Shown here: piece by piece, positions 34,595 through 43,489 of the stretch
How the letters are laid out: every line of letters starts with the position of its first letter
How positions within the stretch are numbered: the first letter of the stretch is position 1
Origin: Modestobacter caceresii
GTDB taxonomy: Bacteria > Actinomycetota > Actinomycetes > Mycobacteriales > Geodermatophilaceae
Direction of reading: 5' to 3'
DNA length: 64,000 nt
NCBI RefSeq assembly: GCF_000761485.1
Contig: NZ_JPMX01000118.1
Location: forward strand, 83,017 to 147,016
Translations under genes and position numbers: made by a program
Notes under the pieces: generated by a model
Database searches by the model: none
What the model was told of the DNA's origin: nothing
Seen by the model: only the letters and a program-made list of their open reading frames with translations

Positions 34595-35221
34595 ATGACG
34601 ACATCGACCGGCCGGCGCGGGCGGGCGGCACTGCGGGCGGGACTGCTCGTGGTGGCCCTCCTCGCCGGCGGCGCGGCACTCGTGGACCACCCGGGCGACG
34701 CCGTGCCCGACACCGCGGTCGCCTCCCCACCCGGTCCGGTGGTCCTCGGCTCCGCCACGGAGGTGCCGGCGGAGCGGACTGTCGCGACCCCGGTCGGGCT
34801 GCGCATCGCCGCGATCGGCGTGGACACCGACCTCGTCCCGATCGGGGTCGACGACGCCGGCGCCCTGCTGCCCCCGGAGGACGTCCAGCAGGCGGGTTGG
34901 TTCGCCGCCGGCCCAGCGCCCGGCGAGGTGGGCCCGGCGGTGCTGGCCGGGCACGTCGACGACCACACCGGCCCCGGGGTGTTCGCCCGGCTGGCGGAGC
35001 TCAGCCCGGGTGACCAGGTGGTCGCCACCGGCAGCGACGGCCGGCCGGTGACGTTCACCGTGACCCGGGTGGCCACCCACCCCAAGGACGACTTCCCCAC
35101 CGACGAGGTCTACGGGCCGACGACCGGCGCCGAGCTCCGGCTGATCACCTGCGGCGGCAGCTTCGACCGCGGCCGCCGCAGCTACACCGACAACGTCGTC
35201 GTCCACGCATCCGCAGGATGA
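34595..35221 (+). CDS. Class F sortase
   Basis: Transpeptidase of 208 aa with an N-terminal membrane anchor (AALRAGLLVVALLAGGAALV). The catalytic histidine lies in VLAGHVDDHTGPGVF, the cysteine in LRLITCGGSFDR (equivalent to the TLxTC motif) and the arginine in GRRSYTDNVVV. The short length and GHVD/LITC pattern fit class F, the group common in actinobacteria. It follows the DUF4397 gene by 10 bp in the same direction, forming a sortase-substrate pair. A nested hairpin follows its stop. Confidence 0.88.
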   Translation: MTTSTGRRGRAALRAGLLVVALLAGGAALVDHPGDAVPDTAVASPPGPVVLGSATEVPAERTVATPVGLRIAAIGVDTDLVPIGVDDAGALLPPEDVQQAGWFAAGPAPGEVGPAVLAGHVDDHTGPGVFARLAELSPGDQVVATGSDGRPVTFTVTRVATHPKDDFPTDEVYGPTTGAELRLITCGGSFDRGRRSYTDNVVVHASAG

Positions 35222-35227
35222 TGGAAC

Positions 35228-35283
35228 GGCCACCCTTCAGGGACCCACCCTGAGCCTGCGAAGGGTGGGGGGAAGGGTGGTCC
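35228..35283 (-). repeat. Stop-abutting nested hairpin, copy D
   Basis: Outer arms GGCCACCCTTC (35228-35238) and GAAGGGTGGTCC (35272-35283), with a further GAAGGGTGG inside at 35260-35268 and a small CAGGG/CCCTG stem. It ends 4 bp from the stop of the minus-strand gene at 35288, in the same orientation as copies B, C and E. It also separates that gene from the convergent sortase gene. Confidence 0.65.
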
Positions 35284-35287
35284 TTCC

Positions 35288-35611
35288 TCAGCGGCGGCGG
35301 CCGCGGGCCCGCCAGCAGGCGGTGTGCCAGTGCCGTCGCCAGTCGGCGGCCGAGTCGGTGTCCCACGGGTCCAGGTCGGAGTCCCGGGCGTAGGCCGGCC
35401 AGGTGACCAGGTGCGGGGTCCGTGGCGGGATCAGCTGGTCACACCCCGGGCAGCGGTAGCTCTTGTCACTGCCCGCCCCGCTGAGCGGCCGCACCACCCA
35501 GTCGCCGTCGGAGGCCTCCTCGACCGGCTGCCGGCCCGTCGTCGGCCCACGCCCCGGCTGCGTGGTCCGGGCACGCCCCGGACCACGCCGCGAGCCACCT
35601 CGGCGGGGCAC
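35288..35611 (-). CDS. Small conserved-type protein with CxxC...HxxxC putative zinc site
   Basis: Protein of 107 aa, GTG start. A basic, disordered N-terminus (1-40) leads into SYRCPGCDQLIPP and ends RRHWHTACWRARGRRR; two cysteines plus a late His/Cys pair could bind zinc. Similar actinobacterial proteins are often labelled ATP/GTP-binding without evidence. It lies 3 bp after the hydroxyacyl-CoA dehydrogenase stop on the same strand, so the two are probably cotranscribed. Function not recognised. Confidence 0.65.
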   Translation of the reverse strand: MPRRGGSRRGPGRARTTQPGRGPTTGRQPVEEASDGDWVVRPLSGAGSDKSYRCPGCDQLIPPRTPHLVTWPAYARDSDLDPWDTDSAADWRRHWHTACWRARGRRR

Positions 35612-35614
35612 CGG

Positions 35615-37396
35615 CTACCGGTTCGCGTGGTCGCGGAAGCCGCGGCCGGCCTTGCGGCCGAGGTAGCCGGCGGTCACCAGGTGCTCGAGCAGCGGCGCGG
35701 GAGCGAACCCGGGCTCGCGGAACTCGGTGTACAGCTCGCGCTCGATCGCCAGGGCGACGTCCAGCCCGACGACGTCCAGCAGCTCGAAGGGCCCCATCGG
35801 GTAGCCGCAGCCGACCTTCATCGCCGCGTCGATGTCGTCGGCGGTCGCGTAGTGCGCCTCCAGCATCTTCACCGCGTCGTTGAGGTAGGGGAACAGCAGC
35901 GCGTTGACGACGAACCCGGCGCGGTCGGTGCAGGAGACCGCGTGCTTGCCCACCTGCGCGCACAGCGCGTGCGCGGTGGCGGCCACGTCGGGCTCGGTGG
36001 CGATCGTGGAGACGACCTCGACCAGCTTCATCACCGGCGCGGGGTTGAAGAAGTGCAGCCCCACGACGTCCCCGGGGCGCTCGCTGGCCTTCGCGCACTC
36101 GATGACCGGCAGGCTGGACGTCGTGGTGGCCAGCACCGCACCGGGCTTGGCGATCTCCCCCAGCGCGGCGAACAGCGCCTGCTTGACGCCCAGGTGCTCG
36201 ACCACGGCCTCGATGACCAGGTCGGCGCCGGCGAGGTCGTCGAGCTGGGCGGAGCCGGTGACCCGGGCGAGGGCGGCGTCCCGCTCCGCCTCGTCCAGCC
36301 GGCCGCGGGCGACCTGCTTGTCCAGCGACCGGGTCAGCGCGTGCTGCACGGCCTCGACCTTGTCCAGGGTGCGGGCGACGAAGGTGACGTCGTAGCCGCC
36401 CTTGGCGACCACCTCGACGATGCCGACGGCCATCGTCCCGGAGCCCACGACGCCGACGCTGCGGATCGGGCGGGCCCCCTCGGCGGCGCCGCCGGTGGCC
36501 GGCGTGGCGGCGTCCGGGACGACCTCGGCGGAGTCGCGCCCGGCGTAGGTGTAGAAGCCGCGGCCGCTCTTCCGGCCCAGCAGCCCGGCGGTCATCATCT
36601 GCTTGATGATCGGTGCGGGGGCGTGCAGCCGGTTGCGCGACTGCTGGTACATCGTCACGAGGATCTCGTAGGCGGTGTCGATCCCGATCAGGTCCATCAG
36701 CGCGAGCGGGCCCATCGGCAGGCCGCAGCCCAGGCGCATCGCGGCGTCGATGTCCTCGCGGCTGGCGTAGCGGTTCTCGAACATCGAGACGGCGTGGTTG
36801 AGGTAGCCGAACAGCAGGGCGTTGGCGATGAACCCCGCCTTGTCGCCGATGGTCACGTCGATCTTGCCCAGCCGCGCGGCCAGCGCCTCGACGTCCTCGA
36901 CCACCGAGGGCTCGGTGACCACGGTGCGCACGATCTCGACCAGCTTCATCACCGGCGCCGGGTTGAAGAAGTGCATCCCGATGACCTTGCCGGGGCGGCC
37001 GGTGGTGACCGACAGCTCGGTGACCGACAGGCTGGAGGTGTTGGTCGCCAGGATGGTGTCCGGCGGGCAGATCGCGTCCAGCTTCGAGAACAGCTGGGCC
37101 TTGAGCTCCATCCGCTCCGGGATGGCCTCGACGACCAGCTCGGCGACGGCGAGGTCCTCCATCGCGGTGGTGAACCGGATCCGGGACAGGATGGCGTCAC
37201 GTTCGGCGGGCTCGAGCTTCCCGCGGGCGACGGCCTTGCCGGTGGACTGCTCGACGTGCGCCCGTCCGCGGTCCAGTGCCTCGTCGGCCACCTCGACCGC
37301 CGTCACCGACAACCCGGCCCGGGCGAGCACCTCGGCGATGCCGGCACCCATCGTGCCCAGCCCCACCACGCCGACCTCGGTCAGTTCTCTGGCCAC
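35615..37396 (-). CDS. Tandem 3-hydroxyacyl-CoA (3-hydroxybutyryl-CoA) dehydrogenase
   Basis: Two complete ~290-residue dehydrogenase modules in one 593-aa chain. Module 1: Rossmann VGLGTMGAGIAE (from ~residue 11), TNTSSLSV, active His142 in GMHFFNPAPVMKL and FIANALLF. Module 2: VGSGTMAVGIVE (from ~317), TTTSSLPV, His448 in GLHFFNPAPVMKL and FVVNALLF. The second dinucleotide loop is GxGxxA, more typical of NADP(H) binding. The reaction is 3-hydroxyacyl-CoA to 3-ketoacyl-CoA or the reverse. GTG 37396 is chosen over ATG 37426 because GGAGGG sits 8 nt before it. Confidence 0.88.
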   Translation of the reverse strand: MARELTEVGVVGLGTMGAGIAEVLARAGLSVTAVEVADEALDRGRAHVEQSTGKAVARGKLEPAERDAILSRIRFTTAMEDLAVAELVVEAIPERMELKAQLFSKLDAICPPDTILATNTSSLSVTELSVTTGRPGKVIGMHFFNPAPVMKLVEIVRTVVTEPSVVEDVEALAARLGKIDVTIGDKAGFIANALLFGYLNHAVSMFENRYASREDIDAAMRLGCGLPMGPLALMDLIGIDTAYEILVTMYQQSRNRLHAPAPIIKQMMTAGLLGRKSGRGFYTYAGRDSAEVVPDAATPATGGAAEGARPIRSVGVVGSGTMAVGIVEVVAKGGYDVTFVARTLDKVEAVQHALTRSLDKQVARGRLDEAERDAALARVTGSAQLDDLAGADLVIEAVVEHLGVKQALFAALGEIAKPGAVLATTTSSLPVIECAKASERPGDVVGLHFFNPAPVMKLVEVVSTIATEPDVAATAHALCAQVGKHAVSCTDRAGFVVNALLFPYLNDAVKMLEAHYATADDIDAAMKVGCGYPMGPFELLDVVGLDVALAIERELYTEFREPGFAPAPLLEHLVTAGYLGRKAGRGFRDHANR

Positions 37397-37475
37397 GCTG
37401 CCATCCCTCCGCCGTCCGGTGATCACGAGCAGTTTCGCACCAGCGCCCGACCCGGTCCCTACCGGCCGGTAGTTC

Positions 37476-37531
37476 GACCCCGTCGCAGGGGCCGGCCGCG
37501 CGCGGAGCGGGTGGTGCGGGGCGACGGGGTC
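37476..37531 (-). repeat. Stop-abutting nested hairpin, copy E (after nucS)
   Basis: Perfect 11-bp outer arms GACCCCGTCGC (37476-37486) and GCGACGGGGTC (37521-37531) enclosing a GC-rich inner region; begins 3 bp after the nucS TAG. Same layout AAGGACC-arm-inner stem-arm as the other copies. Confidence 0.7.
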
Positions 37532-37534
37532 CTT

Positions 37535-38206
37535 CTAGAAGAGGCGCTGCGAGGGGTCGTCGGTGCCCTTGAGGACGGCGTAGTCGACGGTCAGGCAGTC
37601 GATGCCGCGGTCGGCGGCCAGCACCCGGGCCTGCGGCTTGATCTCCTGTGCGGCGAACACGCCCTTGACCGGGGCCAGCCGCGGGTCGCGGTTGAGCAGC
37701 TCCAGGTAGCGGGTCAGCTGCTCGACCCCGTCGATCTCGCCGCGGCGCTTGATCTCCACGGCCACCGTCGCGCCGCCGGCGTCCCGGCAGAGCAGGTCGA
37801 CCGGGCCGATCGCGGTCGGGTACTCGCGGCGCACCAGCGACCACCCCTCGCCGAAGGTCTCCACGTGCAGCGCGAGCAGCCGCTGCAGGTCCGCCTCCAC
37901 GCCGTCCTTCTGCAGGCCGGGGTCGACGCCGAGGTCGTGCCGGGAGTCGTGCTCGACCGACTCGATCGTGATGATCAGCTGCTCGCCGGCCTTGTTGGTG
38001 ACCGTCCAGGTGCCCGCGCCGTCGGTCAGCTCCTCCTTGACCGAGCACGGCGGGCTCATCCAGTTCAGCGGCTTGTAGGCCCGGTCGTCGGCGTGGATCG
38101 ACACCGAGCCGTCGGCCTTCACCAGCAGCAGCCGGGTGGCGGGCGGGAGGTGGGCGGTGAGCCGCCCGATGTAGTCCACGGAGCAGCGGGCAATGACCAG
38201 GCGCAC
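37535..38206 (-). CDS. nucS: Endonuclease NucS (mismatch-specific, EndoMS)
   Basis: Protein of 223 aa, normal length, opening [16 protein letters not shown]. NucS/EndoMS performs non-canonical mismatch repair in actinobacteria and archaea lacking MutS/MutL. The N-terminal DNA-binding half contains [20 protein letters not shown]; the C-terminal RecB-like nuclease has [24 protein letters not shown] with the Asp...Glu-x-Lys catalytic pattern. The C-terminus ends QRLF, resembling the beta-clamp binding tail of this family. GTG 38206 has TAGCGT 8 nt upstream, a leaderless start. Confidence 0.94.
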   Translation of the reverse strand: MRLVIARCSVDYIGRLTAHLPPATRLLLVKADGSVSIHADDRAYKPLNWMSPPCSVKEELTDGAGTWTVTNKAGEQLIITIESVEHDSRHDLGVDPGLQKDGVEADLQRLLALHVETFGEGWSLVRREYPTAIGPVDLLCRDAGGATVAVEIKRRGEIDGVEQLTRYLELLNRDPRLAPVKGVFAAQEIKPQARVLAADRGIDCLTVDYAVLKGTDDPSQRLF

Positions 38207-38220
38207 GGACGACGACGCTA
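38207..38220 (-). promoter_or_regulatory. Leaderless -10 box of nucS
   Basis: TAGCGT (complement of 38215-38220), 8 nt before the GTG start. Confidence 0.55.
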
Positions 38221-38303
38221 CCGGCCGTCCGACCGGCCCTCCGCACCGGCGGGAGCGCGCAGGAGCCGTGGAACCCCCTGGGCCGCCGAGCCGTGTACTC
38301 CCT

Positions 38304-39203
38304 GTGCGGAACCCACCTGCCCTCCGTCCCGCCGTCGGTCTCGCACTGGCGACCCTGCTGCTGACCGCCTGCGCCGAGCAGGGCGGCACCGGGGCCGCGC
38401 CGCCCGGACCGTCCAGCGAGACGCCGACGGAGTCGGAGACGGTCTCGTTGCCGGAGGGCGAGGAGGCGCTGGTCCTCCAGGTCGCCGACGTCGGCGGCTT
38501 CACGACGCCGGAGATGCTGGCCGCGCGGCTGCCGGTCGTGAGCGTCTATGCCGACGGGCGGGTGATCACCCAGGGGCCGGTGCCGGCCATCTACCCGGGG
38601 CCGGCCTGGCCCAACGTGCAGGTGCAGCAGGTCGACCAGGCCACCGTGCAGCAGCTCGCCGCCCGGGCGATGGACGCCGGCATCGCGGAGACCGCCGACC
38701 TCGGCTCCCCGCCGCTGGCCGATGCCACCTCCACCCGCTTCACCCTGGTCACCGACGAGGGCCCGGTCACCCGGGAGGTCTACGCGCTGCGGGAGTCCGT
38801 GGGCGCCGGCGGGCTGACCGAGGAGCAGGAGGAGGCGCGGACGGAGCTGCAGGACCTGCTCGACGACCTGACCGACCTCACCCAGGCCGTCGGCGCCGAG
38901 GGCGAGGCGCCGGAGCCCTACACCCCGGAGGCGGTCGCAGCGCTCGCCCGACCGTGGACCGAGCCGGCCGACGAACTGGCCCACCCGGAGCTGCCCTGGC
39001 CGGGGCCGGCACTGCCGGGTGAGCCGATCGCGCCGGGGGTGACCTGTGTGACCGCGACGGGCGAGGAGGCGCAGGCCCTCGCCGACGCTGCCCGGGACGC
39101 CACCACCATGACCCCCTGGGTCGGCGCGGACGGCGCGCGCTGGTCGATCACCTTCCGCCCGCTGCTGCCGCACGAGTCCGGCTGCGCCGACCTGACCGAC
39201 TGA
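38304..39203 (+). CDS. Putative lipoprotein of unknown function
   Basis: Protein of 299 aa from GTG 38304. The first 22 residues end in a lipobox LLLTACAEQ, so it should be lipid-anchored outside the membrane. The mature part starts with a Pro/Ser/Thr/Glu linker, then a region [19 protein letters not shown] with [25 protein letters not shown], a pattern I recognise from uncharacterised actinobacterial lipoproteins, and two cysteines near the end ([17 protein letters not shown]) that may pair. It is divergent from nucS. The frame upstream of the GTG reads through low-complexity sequence. Function unknown. Confidence 0.8.
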   Translation: MRNPPALRPAVGLALATLLLTACAEQGGTGAAPPGPSSETPTESETVSLPEGEEALVLQVADVGGFTTPEMLAARLPVVSVYADGRVITQGPVPAIYPGPAWPNVQVQQVDQATVQQLAARAMDAGIAETADLGSPPLADATSTRFTLVTDEGPVTREVYALRESVGAGGLTEEQEEARTELQDLLDDLTDLTQAVGAEGEAPEPYTPEAVAALARPWTEPADELAHPELPWPGPALPGEPIAPGVTCVTATGEEAQALADAARDATTMTPWVGADGARWSITFRPLLPHESGCADLTD

Positions 39204-39208
39204 GGGCG

Positions 39209-39243
39209 GGGTGCTCCCCGGGCGCGTGACCCGGGGAGCACCC
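39209..39243. terminator. Bidirectional terminator between lipoprotein and symporter genes
   Basis: Perfect 14-bp inverted repeat (GGGTGCTCCCCGGG and its complement, 7-nt loop) in the 44 bp between convergent stops. Confidence 0.8.
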
Positions 39244-39247
39244 GGGC

Positions 39248-40624
39248 TCAGGCCGGCTGCGGCGCGCGCAGGTCGCCGTCCACCCCGCCGCGCTGCTCGA
39301 TCGGGGCCAGCGGGTCGGCGGTCCGGGTGGAGTTGAACCGCACCAGGTCCAGCAGCCCCTCACGCTTGGCCACGATCGTGGGCACCAGCGCCTGGCCGGT
39401 CACGTTGGTGGCGGTGCGGCCCATGTCCAGGATCGGGTCGACCGCCAGCAGCAGGCCGACGCCGGCCAGCGGCAGGCCCAGGGTGGACAGCGTGAGGGTC
39501 AGCATCACCACCGCCCCGGTCACCCCCGCGGTCGCCGCCGAGCCGACCACCGACACCAGGGCGATCAGCAGGTAGTCGGTGATCGAGAGGTCGACGTCGA
39601 AGAACTCGGCCACGAAGATCGCGGCCAGCGCCGGGTAGATCGCCGCGCAGCCGTCCATCTTCGTCGTCGCGCCCAGCGGCACCGCGAAGGAGGCATAACT
39701 GCGGGGCACCCCGAGATCGGTCTCGGTCACCCGCTGGGTCACCGGCAGTGTGCCGATGGAGCTGCGGGACACGAAGGCCAGCTGGATCGCCGGCCAGGCA
39801 CCGGCGTAGAAGCGCACCGGCGACAGCCCGTGGAGCTTGAGCAGCACCGGGTAGACGACCAGCAGCACGATCGCCAGGCCGGCGTACACCGCGCCGACGA
39901 AGACCCCGAGGGAACCGAGGGACTCCCAGCCGTAGCTGGCCACGGCCTTGCCGATCAGCCCGACGGTGCCCAGCGGCGCGAGCAGGATCACCCACCAGAG
40001 GACCTTCTGCACGATCGCCAGCACCGAGCGGGTGACCGACAGGAACGGGTCCGCGGCGTCGCCGACCTTCAGCGCGGCCACGCCGATGGCGACCGAGACG
40101 ACGATCAGCTGCAGGATGTTGAAGCTGACCCCGCCGTCCCCGTTCCCCTCCAGGCCGAGGAAGTTGGCCGGGACCAGCCCGGTGAGGAAGTCCCACCACG
40201 AGCCGGTCGTCGCCGGGGCCGCGGCGAGGTCGGCGTCCACCGAGCTGCGGTTGCCGGGCTGGGTGAGCAGTCCGAGGCCGATGCCGATGGAGACGGCGAT
40301 GAGCGAGGTGATCGCGAACCACAGCAGGGTCTGACCGGCCAGCCGGGCGGCGTTGGAGACCTGCTTGAGGTTGGCGATGCTGACGATGATGGCGGTGACG
40401 ATCAGCGGGACGACGATCGCGCGCAGCAGCCCGACGAAGGTGTTGCCGATGGTGGTGAGGGTGCTGGTCAGCCAGTTGGCGTCGGTGCCGGGCACCAGGA
40501 CGCCGTCGACGAAGGAGCCGGCGACCGGGCCCATCGCGCGGGCCACCAGGCCGAGGGCGATGCCGATGACCAGGCCGAGCAGGACCTGGACCGCGAACGG
40601 GACGCGGCGGAGACGTGCGAGCAC
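39248..40624 (-). CDS. Dicarboxylate/amino acid:cation symporter (DAACS family)
   Basis: Membrane protein of 458 aa with about eight helices and two re-entrant hairpins. Family motifs: AIVVPLIVTAII, the serine-rich hairpin SRSSIGTLPVT, TKMDGCAAIYPALAAIF and the substrate/Na site DMGRTATNVTG. It imports C4-dicarboxylates, glutamate/aspartate or cystine with Na+ or H+; the ligand cannot be fixed by eye, although the Asp/Arg in the last motif suits an anionic substrate. It starts with GTG 40624. A cytosolic ~30-residue tail ends the protein. Confidence 0.9.
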   Translation of the reverse strand: MLARLRRVPFAVQVLLGLVIGIALGLVARAMGPVAGSFVDGVLVPGTDANWLTSTLTTIGNTFVGLLRAIVVPLIVTAIIVSIANLKQVSNAARLAGQTLLWFAITSLIAVSIGIGLGLLTQPGNRSSVDADLAAAPATTGSWWDFLTGLVPANFLGLEGNGDGGVSFNILQLIVVSVAIGVAALKVGDAADPFLSVTRSVLAIVQKVLWWVILLAPLGTVGLIGKAVASYGWESLGSLGVFVGAVYAGLAIVLLVVYPVLLKLHGLSPVRFYAGAWPAIQLAFVSRSSIGTLPVTQRVTETDLGVPRSYASFAVPLGATTKMDGCAAIYPALAAIFVAEFFDVDLSITDYLLIALVSVVGSAATAGVTGAVVMLTLTLSTLGLPLAGVGLLLAVDPILDMGRTATNVTGQALVPTIVAKREGLLDLVRFNSTRTADPLAPIEQRGGVDGDLRAPQPA

Positions 40625-40966
40625 GGGAGGGGTGCCTCTCTGGGGCGGTGCAGGGGTGGTGGAGGGGGGAGAGCCGGCGCACTCCTAGCGGGAGGTGGTC
40701 ATCCGCCCGTGGTCGACGACGCGCCGCCGCGTCAGGCCCCACAGATCCGTCACGTGCAGGCGAAGGCCCGCACCGCCGTCCGCCATTCCGCGGCGTGAGC
40801 GGGATCATGACCAACGACCGGCCGAACGGACCGGGACCGGAGGTGGCCCCCGTCGAAGGGCTCCGTCCCGTCATCCTCTCGGGGGAGACCGCCGGCTACC
40901 TCAGGTGGATGTGCACCGCTCCCCCGCCGAGCAGGCTCGGGGCATGCCGTCCCCGGGGAGCCGACC
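40625..40966. other. 342-bp intergenic region between the symporter and dedA
   Basis: Divergent promoter region with no gene I can support. A short open frame from ATG 40807 (MTNDRPNGPG) runs into the second dedA frame, but it lacks a ribosome site and resembles nothing known. A Shine-Dalgarno GGGGAG for dedA is at its right end. No strong -10 box or operator palindrome was recognised. Confidence 0.5.
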
Positions 40967-41634
40967 GTGACCGACGCCGTGCTCGGCTGGGTGCAGGAGC
41001 TGATGGCCTCGCCGTGGGTGTACCTGGTCCTGTTCTCGCTGGCCGCGCTCGACGGCTTCCTGCCCGTTGTGCCGGGCGAGAGCGTGGGATCACCGCCGGG
41101 GTCTTCGCCGCCACCGGGCAGCCCGACCTGGCCCTGGTGGTCGCGGTGGCCACGCTGGGTGCCTTCGCCGGTGACCACACCTCCTACCTGATCGGGCACC
41201 TGGCCGGCCCCCGGCTGTACGGGTGGGCCCGGCCGGGGAGCCGGCGGCGGGCAGCGCTGGACCGGGCGTCGCGGTTGCTGGCCGCGCGCGGCGGCGTCCT
41301 GCTGGTCACCGCCCGGTACGTGCCGGGCCTGCGGACGGCGGTGACGCTGACCGCCGGGGCGGTGGGCTGGCCGCTGCGCCGGTTCACGCCCTTCGCCGCG
41401 CTGGCCGCCCTGACCTGGGCCGGCTGGTCGGCCGGCATCGGGTACGTCGGCGGGCTGGCCTTCGAGCGCGACCCGCTGCGCGGCCTGCTGCTGGGGCTCG
41501 GACTGGCCCTGGCTCTGGCTGCGCTGGGCGAGGGACTCCGGTTCCTCCTGCACCGGCGACGGAGCTCCGACGACACGACGGCCTCCGGCGACACAGGGGC
41601 CGAGCGCACCCCGACCGAGGTGGGGGCAGGCTGA
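40967..41634 (+). pseudogene. DedA family membrane protein gene, interrupted by a one-base frameshift
   Basis: Two frames together make one DedA protein. Frame 1 from GTG 40967 (GGGGAG upstream) reads SPWVYLVLFSLAALDGFLPVVPGES; then at about 41084-41090 the reading must drop into the next frame, ITAGVFAATGQPDLALVVAV, to continue the family sequence. The junction GTGGGATCACC would be in frame as GTGGTGATCACC, so one base appears missing; the restored protein is 222 aa, normal length. The later part keeps GDHTSYLIGHLAGPRLY and VTARYVPGLRTAVTLTAG. DedA proteins are undecaprenyl-phosphate/lipid flippase-type transporters. It is either a sequencing error or a recent loss. Confidence 0.8.
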
Positions 41635-41638
41635 CCGG

Positions 41639-42370
41639 GTGAGCACCGTCGAGAGCATCACCCCCACCACCCCGCGACCGGTGAGCCGCACCGTCTTCAC
41701 CCAGGGCTGGCGGGACGTCACGTTCCTGCACTGGGCCGTCGACCCGGCCCTGGTCGCCCCGCTGCTGCCGGCCGGCACCGAGCCCGACGAGCTGGACGGC
41801 GCGACCTACGTCGGCCTCATCCCCTTCCGGATGCGCCGGATCGGCCTGCTCGGGGCGCCGGGGCTGCCCTACCTCGGCTCCTTCGCCGAGACGAACGTGC
41901 GGCTGTACTCGGTGGATGCGCAGGGACGGCGGGGCGTGGTCTTCCGGTCGCTGGAGGCCGACCGGCTGCTGCCGGTGCTCGCCGCCCGCTGGGTCGCCCG
42001 CCTGCCCTACCTGTGGTCCCGGATGCGCATCGCCCGTGACGGCGACCAGCTCACCTACCGGGCGGCCCGTCGGTGGCCCGGGCCCCGGGGCGCCGGGGGC
42101 ACCATCGCCGTCCGGGTGGGTGACCGGCTGACCGACCCCGGTCCGCTGCCGCGGTTCCTCACCAGCCGTTGGGGGCTGCACCAGACCACCCTGGGCCGGC
42201 TGGCCTACTGGCCGAACGAGCACCCGGAGTGGCCACTGCACGCCGCCGAACTGCTCGACCTCGAGGACGACCTGGTCGCCGCCGCCGGCCTGCCCACGGT
42301 GGGCGGCGCCCCGGACAGCGTGCTCTTCTCCCCCGGCGTCGACGTCCGGTTCGGCCCGCGGCTGCCGTGA
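41639..42370 (+). CDS. DUF2071 (YqjF-like) family protein
   Basis: Protein of 243 aa, GTG start 5 bp after the dedA stop. DUF2071 motifs are clear: FLHWAVDPALVAPLLPAGTEPDELDGATYVGLIPFRM, with the pocket FAETNVRLYSVD and RWGLHQTTLGRLAYWPNEH. The family shares the acetoacetate-decarboxylase-like fold, but no catalytic lysine is evident and no activity is established. Stated function: unknown cytoplasmic protein. Confidence 0.85.
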   Translation: MSTVESITPTTPRPVSRTVFTQGWRDVTFLHWAVDPALVAPLLPAGTEPDELDGATYVGLIPFRMRRIGLLGAPGLPYLGSFAETNVRLYSVDAQGRRGVVFRSLEADRLLPVLAARWVARLPYLWSRMRIARDGDQLTYRAARRWPGPRGAGGTIAVRVGDRLTDPGPLPRFLTSRWGLHQTTLGRLAYWPNEHPEWPLHAAELLDLEDDLVAAAGLPTVGGAPDSVLFSPGVDVRFGPRLP

Positions 42371-42431
42371 CCGGCACGATGACCCGGCACGCCCCCGACG
42401 CGGCACACCTGACCCGAGGAGCACGAGACTG

Positions 42432-43460
42432 ATGGAACCCGTTCGGTTCGGCCTGGTGGGGTACGGCTTCGGCGGCCGGTACTTCCACGCCCCGCTGCTC
42501 GCCGCCGCCGCGGAGTGCGACCTCGTCGCCGTGGCGACCTCCTCGACCGAACGCCGCGAGCTGCTCAGCCGCGAGCACCCGGGTGCGACCGCCGTCGGCT
42601 CCCTGGCCGAGCTGGCCGCGGCCGGCGTCGAGGCGGTGGCCATCTCGACACCCGCCGACACCCACACCGCGCTCACCGACGAGGCGCTCGACCTCGGCCT
42701 GGCCGTCGTCTGCGACAAGCCCTTCGCACTGGACGCCCCCTCCGCCCGGTCCAGTGCCGAGCGGGCCCACCGGCTCGGCCTGCCGCTGGCGCCGTACCAG
42801 AACCGCCGCTGGGACTCCGACTTCCGCACCGTCCAGGCCCTCGCCGAGGCCGGGACGCTGGGCCGGATCACCCGGTTCGAGTCCCGGTTCGAGCGGTTCA
42901 CGCCCGACCCCGGCCCGGCACCGTCCGGAGGCGGCACGCTGCTGGACTTCGGCAGCCACCTGGTCGACCAGGCCCTGGTGCTGCTCGGCCCGGTGACGTC
43001 GGTCTACGCCGAGTGGCGGGTGCGCCCGAACGGGCTGGACGACGACGTCTTCATCGCCCTGACGCACACCGACGGGGCCCGCTCGCACCTGGCCGGCAGC
43101 TGGAGCGAGGGCGCACCGGGCAACCGGTTCCGGGTCACCGGCACGGCCGGCAGCTACGTCGTCGGCGGGCCGATGGACGGCCAGGAGGACGCACTGATCG
43201 CCGGGGAGACCCCGGCCACGCTCGGGCCGGACTGGGGCGCCGAGCCGGAGGAGCGCTGGGGTCGGGTCCGGCGGGGGGACCACGAGGACCGGGTGCCCAC
43301 CCTGCCCGGCGCCTGGGACACGTTCTACCCGGCGTTCGCCGCCGCGGTCCGCGGCCTGGGCCTGGTGCCGGTCGAGCCGCGGGACGCCGTCGCCTCGCTC
43401 ACCGTGCTCGACGCCGCCCGCCGCAGCGCGACCGAGGGCGTCGTCGTCCGGCTCGAATGA
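42432..43460 (+). CDS. Gfo/Idh/MocA family oxidoreductase
   Basis: NAD(P)-dependent sugar or polyol dehydrogenase-type protein of 342 aa. N-terminal Rossmann loop RFGLVGYGFGGRYFHAPLL, the conserved VVCDKPFALDA (EKP-type motif with the catalytic lysine), the YQNRRWDSDF segment and GGGTLLDFGSHLVDQAL (His of the catalytic pair) are all present. GGAG lies upstream of ATG 42432. Substrate unknown; no sugar transporter is adjacent. Confidence 0.9.
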   Translation: MEPVRFGLVGYGFGGRYFHAPLLAAAAECDLVAVATSSTERRELLSREHPGATAVGSLAELAAAGVEAVAISTPADTHTALTDEALDLGLAVVCDKPFALDAPSARSSAERAHRLGLPLAPYQNRRWDSDFRTVQALAEAGTLGRITRFESRFERFTPDPGPAPSGGGTLLDFGSHLVDQALVLLGPVTSVYAEWRVRPNGLDDDVFIALTHTDGARSHLAGSWSEGAPGNRFRVTGTAGSYVVGGPMDGQEDALIAGETPATLGPDWGAEPEERWGRVRRGDHEDRVPTLPGAWDTFYPAFAAAVRGLGLVPVEPRDAVASLTVLDAARRSATEGVVVRLE

Positions 43461-43489
43461 CGGCCGGGGCGACCCGCCGATCGGTCACC

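Noticed and set aside
40807..40966. Short frame MTNDRPNG... upstream of dedA
   Set aside because: It is in frame with the second half of dedA only because of the frameshift; no ribosome site and no family resemblance.
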